Part shown: positions 22,057 to 32,960 of the stretch, in pieces
Layout: the number at the start of each line of letters is the position of its first letter
Position numbering within the stretch: the first letter of the stretch is position 1
Assembly: GCA_022606425.2 (NCBI GenBank)
Contig: JAHDVF020000851.1
Coordinates: forward strand, 62,001 to 126,000
Direction: 5' to 3'
DNA: 64,000 nt
Source of the DNA: Lepidostoma basale
Taxonomy: Eukaryota > Arthropoda > Insecta > Trichoptera > Lepidostomatidae
The notes under the pieces: model-generated
The model's database searches: none
What the model saw: the letters and a program-made list of their open reading frames with translations, nothing else
Told to the model about the DNA's origin: nothing
Program-made: the position numbers and the translations under genes

Positions 22057-22074
22057 AAAAAAATATGTTTGCAG

Positions 22075-22338
22075 ATGACGATGTGCACCTTTTTGATGTT
22101 GGTGACTCTTCTGCTCACAGCAGCCGCGTACGACCCCACCGATCCTGAGATCGCCGAGATAATCCCACCGCGCGGGCAATTCGAGGCCTTCTATCCGGTC
22201 GCGGCGGGAAGCCCGGCCCGTGCACCCCACGCGCACGGCACCTTCTTCAAGCACCGCCACCCCGCGCTGGTCGACGCTAAGAACGCCGCGGCGTACGGAT
22301 ACCGCTTCGACGGCGGGCGAAGATTCAACTTTGACTAA
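22075..22338 (+). CDS. Small secreted protein, final exon (gene 1 of 3)
   Basis: This encodes a small exported protein of unknown function. From the first in-frame ATG it gives 87 aa. A signal peptide (MTMCTFLMLVTLLLTAAA) is followed by a mature part starting YDPTDPEIAEIIPPRG, with His-rich (HAHGTFFKHRHP) and Gly/Arg/Phe-rich (YGYRFDGGRRFNFD) stretches. An acceptor-like TTTGCAG ends at 22074. By analogy with the two genes downstream, a tiny upstream coding exon probably exists, but I could not place it. GC content is far above the background, with GC-rich third positions. The open frame upstream of 22075 belongs to the antisense LINE fragment. Poly(A) signal at 22379. The composition suggests a cuticle or extracellular-matrix peptide, but that is inference. 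Confidence 0.78.
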   Translation: MTMCTFLMLVTLLLTAAAYDPTDPEIAEIIPPRGQFEAFYPVAAGSPARAPHAHGTFFKHRHPALVDAKNAAAYGYRFDGGRRFNFD

Positions 22339-22378
22339 CTTATTTCATCAGAATTTTATATACGAGACTAGATTGAAA

Positions 22379-22384
22379 AATAAA
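22379..22384 (+). terminator. Poly(A) signal of secreted-protein gene 1
   Basis: AATAAA lies 41 bases after the TAA stop at 22336-22338. Confidence 0.65.
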
Positions 22385-22579
22385 ACTATTTTTTAAAGTT
22401 TCTGAATACAAAAATGGACTAAATCTGTGCCCATGGGTTTGATCCTAGACAAGGATGTGTCATTTATTATATAATACCTTTTTTTTCACTTAGAATTATG
22501 TATTTTGTAAATAATTTAATATATTGATTGATTCATTGGTTTTTACATAATGTATATAATGTTGAATATGTTATTTTTC

Positions 22580-22775
22580 TCCCTGGCTCAATACCCAATA
22601 CAATCCTGGGTGGACCTCGGTCGCCACCAAAAAGTTTCCCCAGCCGACCCTATCCTGAACCCTAGACTTCCACTCCTCAGGTCTGATACCCAACAATTGG
22701 AGGTCCTTTAGAACACCGTCCAGACAACGAATACGCAGTCTTTTTACGACGCGTCTTCTCTGCGGCCTTGTAAAG
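22580..22775 (-). mobile_element. RTE-like LINE C-terminal fragment (group D-like)
   Basis: The minus strand reads without a stop: RLRIRCLDGVLKDLQLLGIR, then PEEWKSRVQDRVGWGNFLVA, then TEVHPG. This is the RTE tail around the DRVxW motif, and no more of the element is present. Confidence 0.75.
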
Positions 22776-24290
22776 TAGATTGTCTAAAAAAATAATATGT
22801 AAAATTCAACTAATCTTTCCTCTTCTAGCCATTTCCAATTTATATGATTTCGGTTCTCATAATTGAATTTTGATGGCTTCTCGGTATTTTACCATTCCAC
22901 TGTCGATTTTCATTTTATATATATATAATCAATCAATACAATAGAAAATCGGAGAAGTCGACATGCGTTCATGACGCGATATATGAAACTTCGGGAAGAT
23001 AGCTTGATAAATAGTTAGTTAGTGAAATGAAAATGTGATTTAATTCATAGTTATTAAAAAAAATGGCCTGAAATATAACACGTCCTCTATATTTATTTAC
23101 ATAATATGATACAAACAATTGAAAACATGTTTTATTTAATACATCAATATGTTCTTTTGGTGTTAATTCATACATTATTAAATAAATCAACCCTCACGCT
23201 GTTTCCTTACGGGGGTAATCCGTGAGAATTTATTATCCTTAAACACATCTTTAGACTCCTTAACATCCATACAACGCCATTCATGCGCATCGATTTTTCT
23301 TACACGGCTGATGAATTTCATTAATTTTAAACCACTAACGCATAGTTTTTCCAACTACAAATTTCTCGTATCCCAACTGTTTAATAAACATTTAATTATT
23401 TGTTCGAAATAATAAACAAAGATAATATAAGTTAATAATTTAATAAGCAAAGCGCTTCGTGACTATATTCCTTGAAATATAATAGTCAAGCAAGTATCAA
23501 GCAAGTACCCCATCAATCAAAGATATTAAATGATACGATTTTTTTAAAATATGTTTCCCAATGGTCACCAGTGGCGATACTCCAATAGAAACCCAGAAGC
23601 CTGGCTTGCGTAAGAAATTTTAAATCAAAACCTCTTCTGACTTACAGGGGTTCAGTTCTTGTGGCTATTCCTCTTACGTCTGATGGGAACATTGTTGGAA
23701 GGTGATTTGGTGGGTTTTTGGTTTAAGCGGGGTGATGATGACATAGATTTGGGGGTTTTGAGTCAAAATTTCTTACGCAAGCTGGGCTTTTGGGCTTCTT
23801 TGGGAGTACAGCCACTGGTGGTCATAGATTATTCGAGTTATCCATTACTGACTTGGGAAAACTACCGTTGATATCGTAAGTGGTATATTTTTCTTCTTCT
23901 TCTCAGCGCTAGATGCCGGTGCAGGATTTGGCCTCCTCCATTAGCTCCTATCCATCATCCTTTTCCATTCTTCAGATCTTTCTAGTTTCTCCCAGACCTC
24001 TTACACGCAGTCCACCCATCTTTTTCTTGGCCAATCTCTTAGTAGTATATTAATTATTTTTTATATTTTTAAATATAAATGACATCGTATATGATTAACT
24101 ACAATGTTTTAAATATTATTGGGAATACTTGTTTCTTAAAACTTTAATCAAATAATATTTCACTTCTACGAAGTTCAAGTGTTGCCGTTTATTAAAACGT
24201 TGAATTGTAAATACCTTGTCCATCTAAATAAAATTTATTTTCAATAAAACTGAAATTTTTATTTGTGAGTTTTTTTAAAATAATGTATAA
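22776..24290. other. Intergenic stretch with LINE scraps
   Basis: At 23195-23300 a decayed group A 3' end may be present (cctcacgctgtttccttacg). At 23890-24045 a TTC-tailed minus-strand LINE end (cttcttcttctcagcgctag) is visible. The sequence at 23560-23870 is unexplained: the word agcttgcgtaagaaatttt occurs near 23606 and its inverse near 23774, so this may be another inverted-repeat element. No gene is seen. Confidence 0.4.
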
Positions 24291-24620
24291 TAAATGAAAG
24301 AAATGCGAACCCTACGTTCCATCACAGGCAAAACCCTCAAAGATCGGATCAGAAATGAAACGATAAGGTCTGTCTGTGGTGTTGAAGACATAGTGAGATG
24401 GGGAAGAAGCAGAAGGCGCTTTTGGAGAGACCACGTGGACCGCATGGAGAATACAAGAATTGCAAAAATTGTTAAAGATGAAACCCAAGCAGCAAGAGAT
24501 TACCAGGAAGGCCGCCGAAGAGATGGAGAGATGGCTGGACATCATCATCCCAGGACAACTCACCGTTACAAACAGGTCATACGATCTAAACTAAGAGGAA
24601 GAAGAAGAAGAAGAAGAAGA
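24290..24620 (+). mobile_element. Group B LINE 3' fragment
   Basis: An open frame encodes MRTLRSITGKTLKDRIRNET, then IRSVCGVEDIVRWGRSRRRF, then WRDHVDRMEN and a tail ending in an (AGA)n tract at 24599-24620. It is 5' truncated. The sequence just downstream (gcataataaatacattttca) is repeated at 27284 after another group B 3' end. Confidence 0.82.
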
Positions 24621-25176
24621 AGCATAATAAATACATTTTCAAGTGAAAGAAATAATGCTCTGATTATATGTAATTGTACTAAAAATATATTTGACCTACT
24701 TTTGAAAAACGTTCGAATCTACAAGATTTCACAAATATATGTTAACATACATTTTTGATATTTTCCTTCGAATATATTTTCCAATTGGAATCTAACGAGT
24801 CAGTTAAAAAGCTTAATATTCACAATTAAACTTGCGTATTTAACAGTCGATAAAGTATGATTATGATTATACCAATGAAAATTTCTTATATAAAATATTC
24901 CTATTAATAATGAATACGTTTTCAAGTACAAGCAGGTTCAACGTAAATTTTCAAATTTCCTATTAACACTATTAATTTGTGATTTTTTTTAAATTTCACA
25001 TATAAAATATTCCTGATCACATTGAATACAACATTTTAAGTGATTCAAAAGGAAAAATACAAAACAACACTTATTTATTTAATATATTAAATAATCATAA
25101 ACAGCAATAAGTTGTAACTTTTAGTGTAAATATTTTTTTCTACATACGTTAAAATTTCATAATAAACTATACCAAA
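24621..25176. other. AT-rich intergenic stretch
   Basis: Only the 70-bp word shared with 27284-27352 (at 24621-24692) is recognisable. Confidence 0.5.
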
Positions 25177-25440
25177 TTGTTCTCCTTTTGTTTTCCACAT
25201 TTCTGTCAAACAGCAATAATCAGAACAAAAATCATTATTAGAATCAGAGCAAAATTCAAAATTAGATACAGAATCAGAACAAAATTCAAAGAAGTATTTC
25301 TTTCTCGCTCTCTTGTATTCAAAATATTCTCGTACTCTTTCTTGAGGACATTCGAGTTTTTGCCTATTATTACTGCTTTTGATAAATTATTATAAGTTAT
25401 ATCTCAAGAGATTCCGAAGTTCCCATCCACCTATAATAAA
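25177..25440. repeat. Dispersed duplication L, copy 1
   Basis: About 265 bp almost identical to 26905-27178 (cagaacaaaattcaaagaag, ttcgagtttttgcctattat, gattccgaagttcccatcca). In both copies it is followed directly by group B LINE sequence. Confidence 0.88.
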
Positions 25441-25960
25441 AAGTTTAAGACGCGTGTGTTCTTTGGTTTGGTCAAGGCTTCGGCGGTATCAGGTTGTCTC
25501 AAGAATATAATATGGAAAAACAAGTATATGAGAACTGACAGTAAGGTGATAATATATAAAACCTGCGTAAAGTCTATACTGACATATACCATTGAGACCC
25601 TTAGCGGATACCACAAGAACGAAGGCTAAATTACGGGTGGCAGAGATGAGGACGCTGAGGATGATAGCAGGAATGACTATTCGAGATAGGGTGAGGAACA
25701 CGGCTATCCGCGAGATCTGCAAGGTGGAGGATGTCGTGAGATGGGGCAGATAACGCAGAATATACTGGAATGCGCACGTGCAGAGGATGGATCCCACCAG
25801 AATCCCATACGTTGTTGCGCATCAGATTCCTGCCGGCTGCCGTCCCCCCGGAAGACCGCCGAAGAGATGGAGAGATAGTTGGGAGTCAACCTCCCAAGAG
25901 AGGCTAGCCAGATTTCAGGAACAGACCAAAGGTCTATAAGGAGAAGAAGAAGAGCATTCT
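25441..25960 (+). mobile_element. Group B LINE fragment
   Basis: The translation in shifting frames gives VKASAVSGCLKNIIWKNKYM, then KVIIYKTCVKSILTYTIETL, then a broken ARVRNTAIREICKVEDVVRW region and GRPPKRWRDSWESTSQE-like sequence, with an (AGA)n tail at about 25942. It aligns with the copy at 59555-60085. Frameshifts and a premature stop are present. Confidence 0.8.
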
Positions 25961-26174
25961 TTGGGTTGCAAGATAATAATTGCAACCCAAAAACGCGCGT
26001 GCTTCTTTTTCGTGACAATGGTAGTAATATCTATATATCGTTGGCCCTGAAGTCTCCAAGCCGGCCCGTGCTTCTGGATGCTTGAGCCAGGTCATCTTAG
26101 ATGCAGGCAACTGAGCAGCTCAGGCACTTCTTGGTCAATATATGGCTTTAAAACAACTACTATTACCATTAAAG

Positions 26175-26885
26175 AGTCTTCCAAAAGACGACCTTTATGT
26201 ATGGAAGTGAAGCTCAGAGTATATAGATCAAGGATGAAAGTAGGATAAATGCCGTAGAAATGAGGTCACTAAGTAGAATGAACTATGCAGAAAAACAATG
26301 TATGATAGAAAACCTAACGAAGATGTAAGAAAGGAATATAAGGCGAACGAATACGTCTTAAATAAAATTAATAAAGGGTCATTAATGAAATTTGGACATA
26401 TGAAACGAATATATACGAACGATAAGAATGGTTAAATTGTTGATTAAATTATGATCTGTTTTATTGTACGGATGTGAAACGGGGACAGACTGGCAGCATT
26501 TGAAATGTGGTTCCATCGCCGAATGCTCAGAGTTCCCTGGACAGACATGGTTAGCAATACCGAAGTCCTGAGGCGAGCTAGAGTTGACAGGGAACAATTA
26601 TCAACTATCAAGGTTCGAAAGATCTCACATCTGGATCATATACTGCGTGGGGAAACGTACCACCTTCTCCAACTGATATTGTAGGGGAAAATTGAGGGAC
26701 GCCGAGGGCCCGGAAGGAGACAAATGTCCTGGCTGCGAAACGTGAGGGAGTGGACTGGCATCCGAAATGTGGAGGAGCTGTTCCGAGCGGTGCAGGACAG
26801 GAACAGGTTCGCCGAGGTGATCGCCAATGTCAGGACACTTGAAGAAGAATAAGAATTTGTTGATATGACCAAATTAATCAAATAC
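26175..26885 (+). mobile_element. Group A LINE fragment split by a group C insertion
   Basis: Group A sequence (LYVWK-like, INAVEMRSLSRM, KGSLMKFGHMKR) runs from 26175 to about 26437. It is interrupted by a group C LINE and resumes at about 26856 with gttgatatgaccaaattaat. Similar words (aaattgttgat and aatttgttgat) flank the insert as an imperfect target duplication. Confidence 0.8.
26438..26855 (+). mobile_element. Group C LINE fragment nested in group A
   Basis: In shifting frames it encodes VLLYGCEA-like, RRMLRVPWTDMVSNTEVLRR, KVRKISHLDHILRGETYHLL, then KIEGRRGPGRRQMSWLRNVR and FAEVIANVRTLEEE, with a GAAGAAGAATAAG tail. The closest relative in the window is 53090-53515. Confidence 0.83.
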
Positions 26886-27352
26886 TAACTAACTAACCTA
26901 TTAATTGTTCTCCTTTTGTTTTCTACATTTCTGTCATACAACAATAATCAGAACAAAATTCATTATTAGATTCAGAATCCGAACAAAATTCAAAATTATA
27001 TACAGAATCAGAACAAAGTTCAAAGAAGTATTTCTTTCTCGCTCTCTTGTATTCAAAATATTCTCGTACTCTTTCTTGATGACATTCGAGTTTTTGCCTA
27101 TTATTACTGCTTTTGATAAATTGTTATAAGTTATATCTCAAGAGATTCCGAAATTCCCATCCACCTATAATAAAAAGTTTGATGAAAGAGATGACTGGGC
27201 ATCATCATCCCAGGACAGCCCACCGTCACGAACAGGTCATACGACTTAAACTAAGAGGAAGAAGAAGAAGAAGAAGAAGAAGAAGCATAATAAATACATT
27301 TTCAAGTGAAAGATATAATGCTCTGATTATATGTAATTGTACTAAAAATATA
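26886..27352. mobile_element. Composite insert: CTAA tail, duplication L', truncated group B
   Basis: It begins ctaactaactaacctattaa, continues as a near copy of 25177-25440 (26905-27178), then a 5'-truncated group B end (ctgggcatcatcatcccagg and an (AGA)n tract to 27283), then the 70-bp word shared with 24621-24692. It splits a group A copy whose last part resumes at 27353. Confidence 0.78.
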
Positions 27353-27470
27353 TGAATGTAGAGAAAGCTCGAGAGGTATTTCAAGACCGAGCGGTATGAC
27401 GGTCCATCCTCTCTACCTAACTCTCTGGGAAAACGGCACGATGATTAGTGAGTTAGTTAGTTACAATTTA
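27353..27470 (+). mobile_element. Group A LINE 3' end
   Basis: The words gaatgtagagaaagctcgag and ggtatgacggtccatcctct, then gtgagttagttagttac, form the last 120 bp of a group A copy with its GTTA-type tail. It is probably the end of the element that starts at 26175. Confidence 0.75.
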
Positions 27471-28187
27471 ATTTGATATGTCTTTTTGAGAGACTGGTAT
27501 AGAAACGTAAGTATCTTTAACGTACGTTTTAATATTAGATAAGAAACCTGAATAAATGCTTTAAATTAAATAAACTCATGGTAAAAGGTTTCAGTTTTAG
27601 ATCGTTGATAAATTTAAAACGAAGGTACGGTGATTAATAATAGAATTTTAAAACTACCGTTAGAATAGATTACCCTCTCAAGGATGACGGAATTATGTCA
27701 CCAGTCATCAATTTCACATACTTGAGTTGGTTTCTTGTCTCTGGTCCCACTGCTACATATAACATAATCCCCAAGCACCTACATATTACCTCTCAGGAAG
27801 TGGGACCATTAATGTTGCTCCGCTCTGTGCGTATTAATACTGCATTTGTAGAATTAATACTATACTTCCTCGTGGTAGGTACACATGCACGAACATAAAT
27901 ACTTACGTACATTCGTTCCAGTGTGTGATTTTTCTTTTTTTAAAGGTGAGTACCGACTTGAAACTAGCCACCTAAATTAGGTAGATACTTATCGGATCCC
28001 GATGTTGGGGCAAAATCGTGATATTGAAAATTTATAGAAATCGGTGTACAAGACCAACAATCAAGTATATATGACTTTTAAAATCGCCTTTATTTGAAGC
28101 AATCACAATTGATGAAATATTTTTGGCGATCGTTGTATGAATAATCTGGGAAATATTCGTACGTTTAAACTTCAGTACATTAATAAG
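27471..28187. other. Intergenic stretch
   Basis: No gene or nameable repeat. The small frame at 27695-27898 has no domain. Confidence 0.45.
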
Positions 28188-28665
28188 CAAATGTATGGAA
28201 GTGAAGCATGGAACGGCAAAAGAAGGTTGAATGTAGAATAAATGCAGTTGAAATGAGATCTCTTAGACGAATGTGTGGATACTCTGTGTATGATAGAGTG
28301 TCGAATGAAAATATAAGAAGTGAATGCGGTGCGAATGATGGTGTTATGAACAAAATAATGAAAGGATCATTAAGATGGTTTGGACATATGGAAATAATGA
28401 ATGAAGAAAGAATGCTAAAAAAAAATTATGTTAACGATGTAAATGGAACCAGATATAGAGGAAGGCCGAGGAAAACGTAGCACGATCAAATAAATCAAAT
28501 ATTGAATGTCGGCCATGTGAGGAGTCAGAGAAATCGACGCGCATGCATGACACGATGTATGTTGAGGAATCGAGAGAAATATTTCAGGAAAGAAAAGTGT
28601 GGCCGTCCGTTCTTTCTGCCTACCCCTCCGGGGAGACGGCGTGATGGTTAGTTGGTTAGTTTAAT
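28188..28665 (+). mobile_element. Group A LINE fragment with intact partial frame
   Basis: The frame at 28208-28480 encodes INAVEMRSLRRMCGYSVYDR, NDGVMNKIMKGSLRWFGHME, then NGTRYRGRPRKT and a stop where most copies have TWHDQI. Frame continues after the stop as QINQILNVGHVRSQRNRRAC. It ends ggcgtgatggttagttggtt. Confidence 0.88.
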
Positions 28666-29201
28666 AAGCAAAGTAACAACAATGATATTTTGATACAATT
28701 CTACTGTGAAATTTCTTCTGAAGTAAAACTGTCAGCATTTTGGCAATTCAATGTTAATTCGGTATATATTATATTTACGACTATATAAAATAAACATTAA
28801 AAAAATATAAAAGTAAGAACGTTTTATCGAGATATAGTAAACCAAAAAATATTTTGTTAGTTAAATGATGTTGTGTGTGTTATGTTAAATATAAACAACA
28901 ACAAATAAATAAGTTAATAGGGTAGCATATCATCTTATGGTTATTAAAATGTTGACTTTGTCAATTTATCAATGTTTGAATAGATACTATTATAAAATAT
29001 TTTATTATTTTTATCGAATTTTTTTATCTTCATGGGTTCATGACGTTTACTATCATTTATATGGAATAACTCCTTTATAACTTTTGGACAGTTTTAAGTT
29101 TAAATAATATTTTATATGAATACACGATAAATATTATTAAATATATTTATAAAGTCAAGCATCGTACATATAGTCAAAATTTACTTTAAAACATATGGTT
29201 T

Positions 29202-29204
<3 letters not shown>
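28666..29204. other. AT-rich intergenic stretch
   Basis: No feature seen. Confidence 0.5.
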
Positions 29205-29233
<29 letters not shown>

Positions 29234-29770
29234 CATCACGCCGTTTCCCCGAAGGGGTAGGCAGAAAGAATGGACTGCCACACCTTTCTTTCCTGACATA
29301 TTTCTCTCGATTCCTCAACATTCATACATCGTGTCATGCACGCGCGTCGATTTCTGACTCCTCACATGGCCGACATTCAATATTTGATTTATTTGATCGT
29401 GCCACGTTTTCCTCGGTCTTCCTCTATTTCTGGTTCCATTTACATCATTAACATATAATTTTTACCATTCTTTCTTCATTCATTCTTTCCATATGTCCAA
29501 ACCATCTTAATGATCCTTTCATTATTTTGTTCATGACACCATCATTCGCACCGCATTCACTTCTTATATTTTCATTCGACACTCTATCATACACAGAATA
29601 TCCACACATTCGTCTAAGAGATCTCATTTCTACTGCATTTATTCTACTTTCATCCTTCCTTTGCCAGTTTCATGCTTCGCTTCCATACATAAGGGTCGGT
29701 AGAAGAACACCATTGTGCACTGCCATTCTAGCTTTTTTGGATAGGTTTTTGTTTGCGATGACAACTTTAA
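29205..29770 (-). mobile_element. Group A LINE fragment with long GTTA-repeat tail
   Basis: The tail (CTAA)7 on the + strand at 29205-29232 is followed by the 3' end ccatcacgccgtttccccga and the whole C-terminal ORF antisense to about 29770, ending near KVVIANKNLSKKARMAVHNG-like sequence. It has one of the longest tails in the window, so it may be among the younger copies. Confidence 0.88.
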
Positions 29771-29935
29771 GTTATATATTATGGTTTTATATTTGTTAAA
29801 AATATTATATAGTAGTTTTTCATATTTATGGTTATTTTTTAAAGTTGTAGCACTACTCCAAAGTAGATAAAATGCTTTCTTCTATATTCGCCATACTTTG
29901 TGTTGTAATGCTTTATTTCTCTTTTTCTTTTTTTG

Positions 29936-30246
29936 TACACTTTGTTTATACAACACTTACATTAAAAAAATTAAATTACATAGAAATGTTTCGAACAACC
30001 GGTCCTTTTTCAGTGATACATATATTAAAGATACATATTTAAAACATTATAAAATTGTTTACATGATCTGACAGATTTAAAAAAATCTTTACAACTTTAT
30101 AACATCTGTCAGATCATGTAAACAATTTTATAATATTTTATATATGTATCTTTATAATACGTATCACTGAAGAAAGACTAGTTGTCCGAAATATGTCTAT
30201 GTATTTTTTTTTAAATGTAAGTGTTGTATAAACAAAGTGTATAAAA
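29936..30246. mobile_element. Inverted-repeat element with two hammerhead-like cores (type d)
   Basis: The arms start tacactttgtttatacaaca and end with the inverse. A long inner palindrome (aattgtttacatgatctgac and inverse at about 30053-30125) adds to the fold. Cores lie at 29983-30013 (minus, decayed) and 30167-30197 (plus). Confidence 0.72.
30167..30197 (+). ncRNA. Hammerhead-like core (type d, partly decayed)
   Basis: CTGAAGA, stem II GAC-tagtt-GTC, C, GAAA, TATG, TC. The palindromic stem III is imperfect. The left-arm partner reads CTGAAAA at the same place. Confidence 0.4.
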
Positions 30247-30882
30247 AAGAAAAATAGTAATAAATAAAATACATTCAAATTCACTAAAAACATTTGCATA
30301 ATTCTTTATCGAAACGTTTTGTAAGATACGAGTATTATCAACATTACTTTGTTTAACTCCTCTTCGAAAAGCACCATATTACTGCTTTATTTTATAAGAG
30401 TATATCTTTAATACAGTGCGTGTTATATATTATGGGAGAAATGAAATAAAATATGCTATTAATAGGGATATAAAATAAATAAATTTTAATTGTGTTATTT
30501 TAGTGTTTTTTGAAAAAGGTGTGTGCGTGTCGGGGGCCAATATTCGAGAAGGAATGATAATTGATAATAGTATTATTAATAGGGATTAAATATAAATAAA
30601 AATAGATTTTCGGGTGAATGCGAGTTTTATTGTGCTATATTTCTTGAGATTTTATTACTTTGTGTACATTGAACATAAAAATATATCCGATGGTCGCGGT
30701 GGTCCCGGACGGAATGCAGAGAGGCCTCGGCTCACTTCAAGGGTCTACATTCGAAGCGTCAGTCTCGTGTATGTCAGGGTATTTGGAATGTGCTGGGAGG
30801 AATTAGGAATGATTGTCCGTGTCTAGGCGGGCTAGCGGTTAGATCAATCTACTGGGCCCGGAATGGGGGAGGAGTCAGGGGG

Positions 30883-30920
30883 TATAAAACACGAATCCCA
30901 GGGCTCCGGTTTTCATTCGT
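30883..30920 (+). promoter_or_regulatory. Core promoter of secreted-protein gene 2
   Basis: A TATA box (GGGGTATAAAAC, TATAAAA at 30883-30889) lies 32 bases upstream of a TCATTC initiator-like word (A at 30915). It sits in a GC-rich patch, 91 bases before the ATG at 31006. Confidence 0.7.
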
Positions 30921-31005
30921 CCTTAGATCTTCGAGCTCTCTCCGGCTCCTGCGCCCTAAGCATTCCTTATATTTTGTTGTTCCAGTTTGCGTCAGAATTT
31001 GTGCT

Positions 31006-31029
31006 ATGAATACGGACATAAGGATAACG
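31006..31029 (+). CDS. Secreted protein, gene 2 of 3, exon 1
   Basis: The gene is TATA-driven and encodes a 137-aa secreted protein of unknown function. Exon 1 is 8 codons (MNTDIRIT) from the first ATG after the promoter, with donor GTAAGA at 31030 and a phase-0 junction. The three exons (24, 74 and 316 nt) form one frame. An intron that interrupts the signal peptide after a few codons is a common layout in insect cuticle-protein genes. The frame reads on past the donor, but that is intron. Confidence 0.8.
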
Positions 31030-32168
31030 GTAAGATACTTTTTTAAATATTTTGTTGCGCTTTTTCGATATTATTTGTATATGCGAAATGTTTTGAAGCG
31101 ATCACGTTTTGCTTAAATATGCATGTCCCTCCCATTTAAAACAATGTTGATAATATATTTTTTAAAACTTCACAATTTCATCTTAATTACATTATCTTAA
31201 AGTGAATAAAACAATTCTAAAATTCAGTGTTAAAAAATAAAAAATAAATAAAAACTTTTGTTTTAGTATACACAATATTTTAAATTTAAGTATAATTTTG
31301 TAAAAATTTTCCAAAAATTATTTATATACTTTATTAAGTGGTGATTTGATATTTTTAAATATATAAAATAACGAACAAATAAATTATTTCGAATTTAATA
31401 TAAACCTTCGCGATATGTAATTAACATTTATAAATGATTTAAAATAAATTATAACATATATTGATGAGAAAAATGAAGGAACTTGTTTGCTAGTGCTTAT
31501 ACGATCGATTTGTTTTTCCTGCAAACATTTCTTTAGCTGCTTAGTCTTTAAGAAAATTGTTTCCGGCATATTTACTTTTGTTGGTAAAAAGTGTGTTATT
31601 GGTACTAGTTATCCAGACACGCTATATTATTCCAAACACGCGCGAAGTACATACAAGCGATTATACTTTTTGCAGTAGGAATTTTTCCCGCAAATGTACA
31701 CATTCAATATTTATTATTTTATATTAATATCGCAATATGAAATTGTTTAATGCGTCCGTTTGATGTGCATATGAAATCAAATATCTCACATGAAATCGCT
31801 ACTAATTCTGAATAAAAATATAAATTTTAAAATATATAAGTGAGAGGACATAAATCAAATAAAATAATTAACCAATTAAAAAAAATAAGTGATTGTAAAC
31901 TAGAGTGTAAACGTTTATGACGTGATTAATATAATGACGTGTGAATATAAAATAGTCAAACGCGTATAAACATCAAAGTGATAAACAATTATAAGTGATT
32001 TAAACTCATAATAATATTTAAATAGTTAAACTAAACAACAAAACAAAACAACGTAGTACCATAATTTTATTATCATGTTTTATAAACCACAAACATATAA
32101 ACGATTATTTGTTACATACCTTTTAGAATTAGAGAATTGATTTTATATAAGTTTCGTTATTGTTTCAG
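31030..32168 (+). other. Intron 1 of secreted-protein gene 2
   Basis: AT-rich, no repeat recognised. The acceptor TGTTTCAG ends at 32168. Confidence 0.65.
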
Positions 32169-32242
32169 ATGCACTTGTGCTTGGCTTTCGCCTTTTTTGC
32201 ATTAGGGGATGCATTTTTCTTGCGATGGGGGGCTGAACCGAC
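32169..32242 (+). CDS. Secreted protein gene 2, exon 2 (signal peptide core)
   Basis: It encodes MHLCLAFAFFALGDAFFLRWGAEP plus two bases of the next codon. The hydrophobic stretch with LGDA is a good signal-peptide core and cleavage region. Donor GTAAGT starts at 32243. The exon itself starts with an ATG, so translation could also start here, but the 8-codon exon 1 is in frame. Confidence 0.82.
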
Positions 32243-32960
32243 GTAAGTTAACATGATAATGAAATACAAGTCAGACATTATTTTTAAAAAGGGAATTAAA
32301 TAGAAATCTAGTTAATGATGTTAGAATATGTTTAGCTGAAAACATATCTCACCGTATTTACACGTACGTGTTATTAATGTTGTCTTATACGTTGAACCAA
32401 GTAAATGGCCAAGTTTTCAAATTATTCATCAATCAATTTTCCTTATCCTTTAATTATGGAGAAGAAATAAAGCTATTATTATTTTATATTATTAATATTT
32501 TAAACAAACTGTTATTACAAATTTCTCCAGTACCGTAGAAACTGCTCGTGTAAAACGTGCTTAAGTTTTTATCATAAATTAACATAAATACTTGTTAGTT
32601 ATGTATATCTCTTGAATCAGTCTAAAATTATGAAGCATTAATGCCATAATGGATAAGGTATAACATTTATTTGAATTGGTGTAGTTATTGTTTCAGCCTC
32701 GAATTGAATTATTAAATATAATCCTTCGTACCAATGGCAAGCTCTTATGTTGTTATGATTGTCCTAAACTTATCATTTTTTTGCCACTGTGGTGGATGGT
32801 TTGGCCGACTTAGGATCAATTCAACAGTTTAAGTTTCATTTACACCAACGTGGATGCACCTTCCTTGCCCTTGTTGAAAATTAAATATGGTTTGTTATTG
32901 TATTAAGGTTACATGTATATCGGAAATAATTAACATAGAAGAAATGTTTTGATTTTCCAG
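32243..32960 (+). other. Intron 2 of secreted-protein gene 2
   Basis: AT-rich except for a GC-richer patch at about 32750-32890 that may be a LINE scrap (not identified). The acceptor GATTTTCCAG ends at 32960. Confidence 0.6.

Noticed and set aside
21700..22074. N-terminal extension of secreted-protein gene 1 in the same open frame
   Set aside because: The extension is antisense LINE sequence homologous to 62362-62735 and would place the signal peptide in the middle of the protein.
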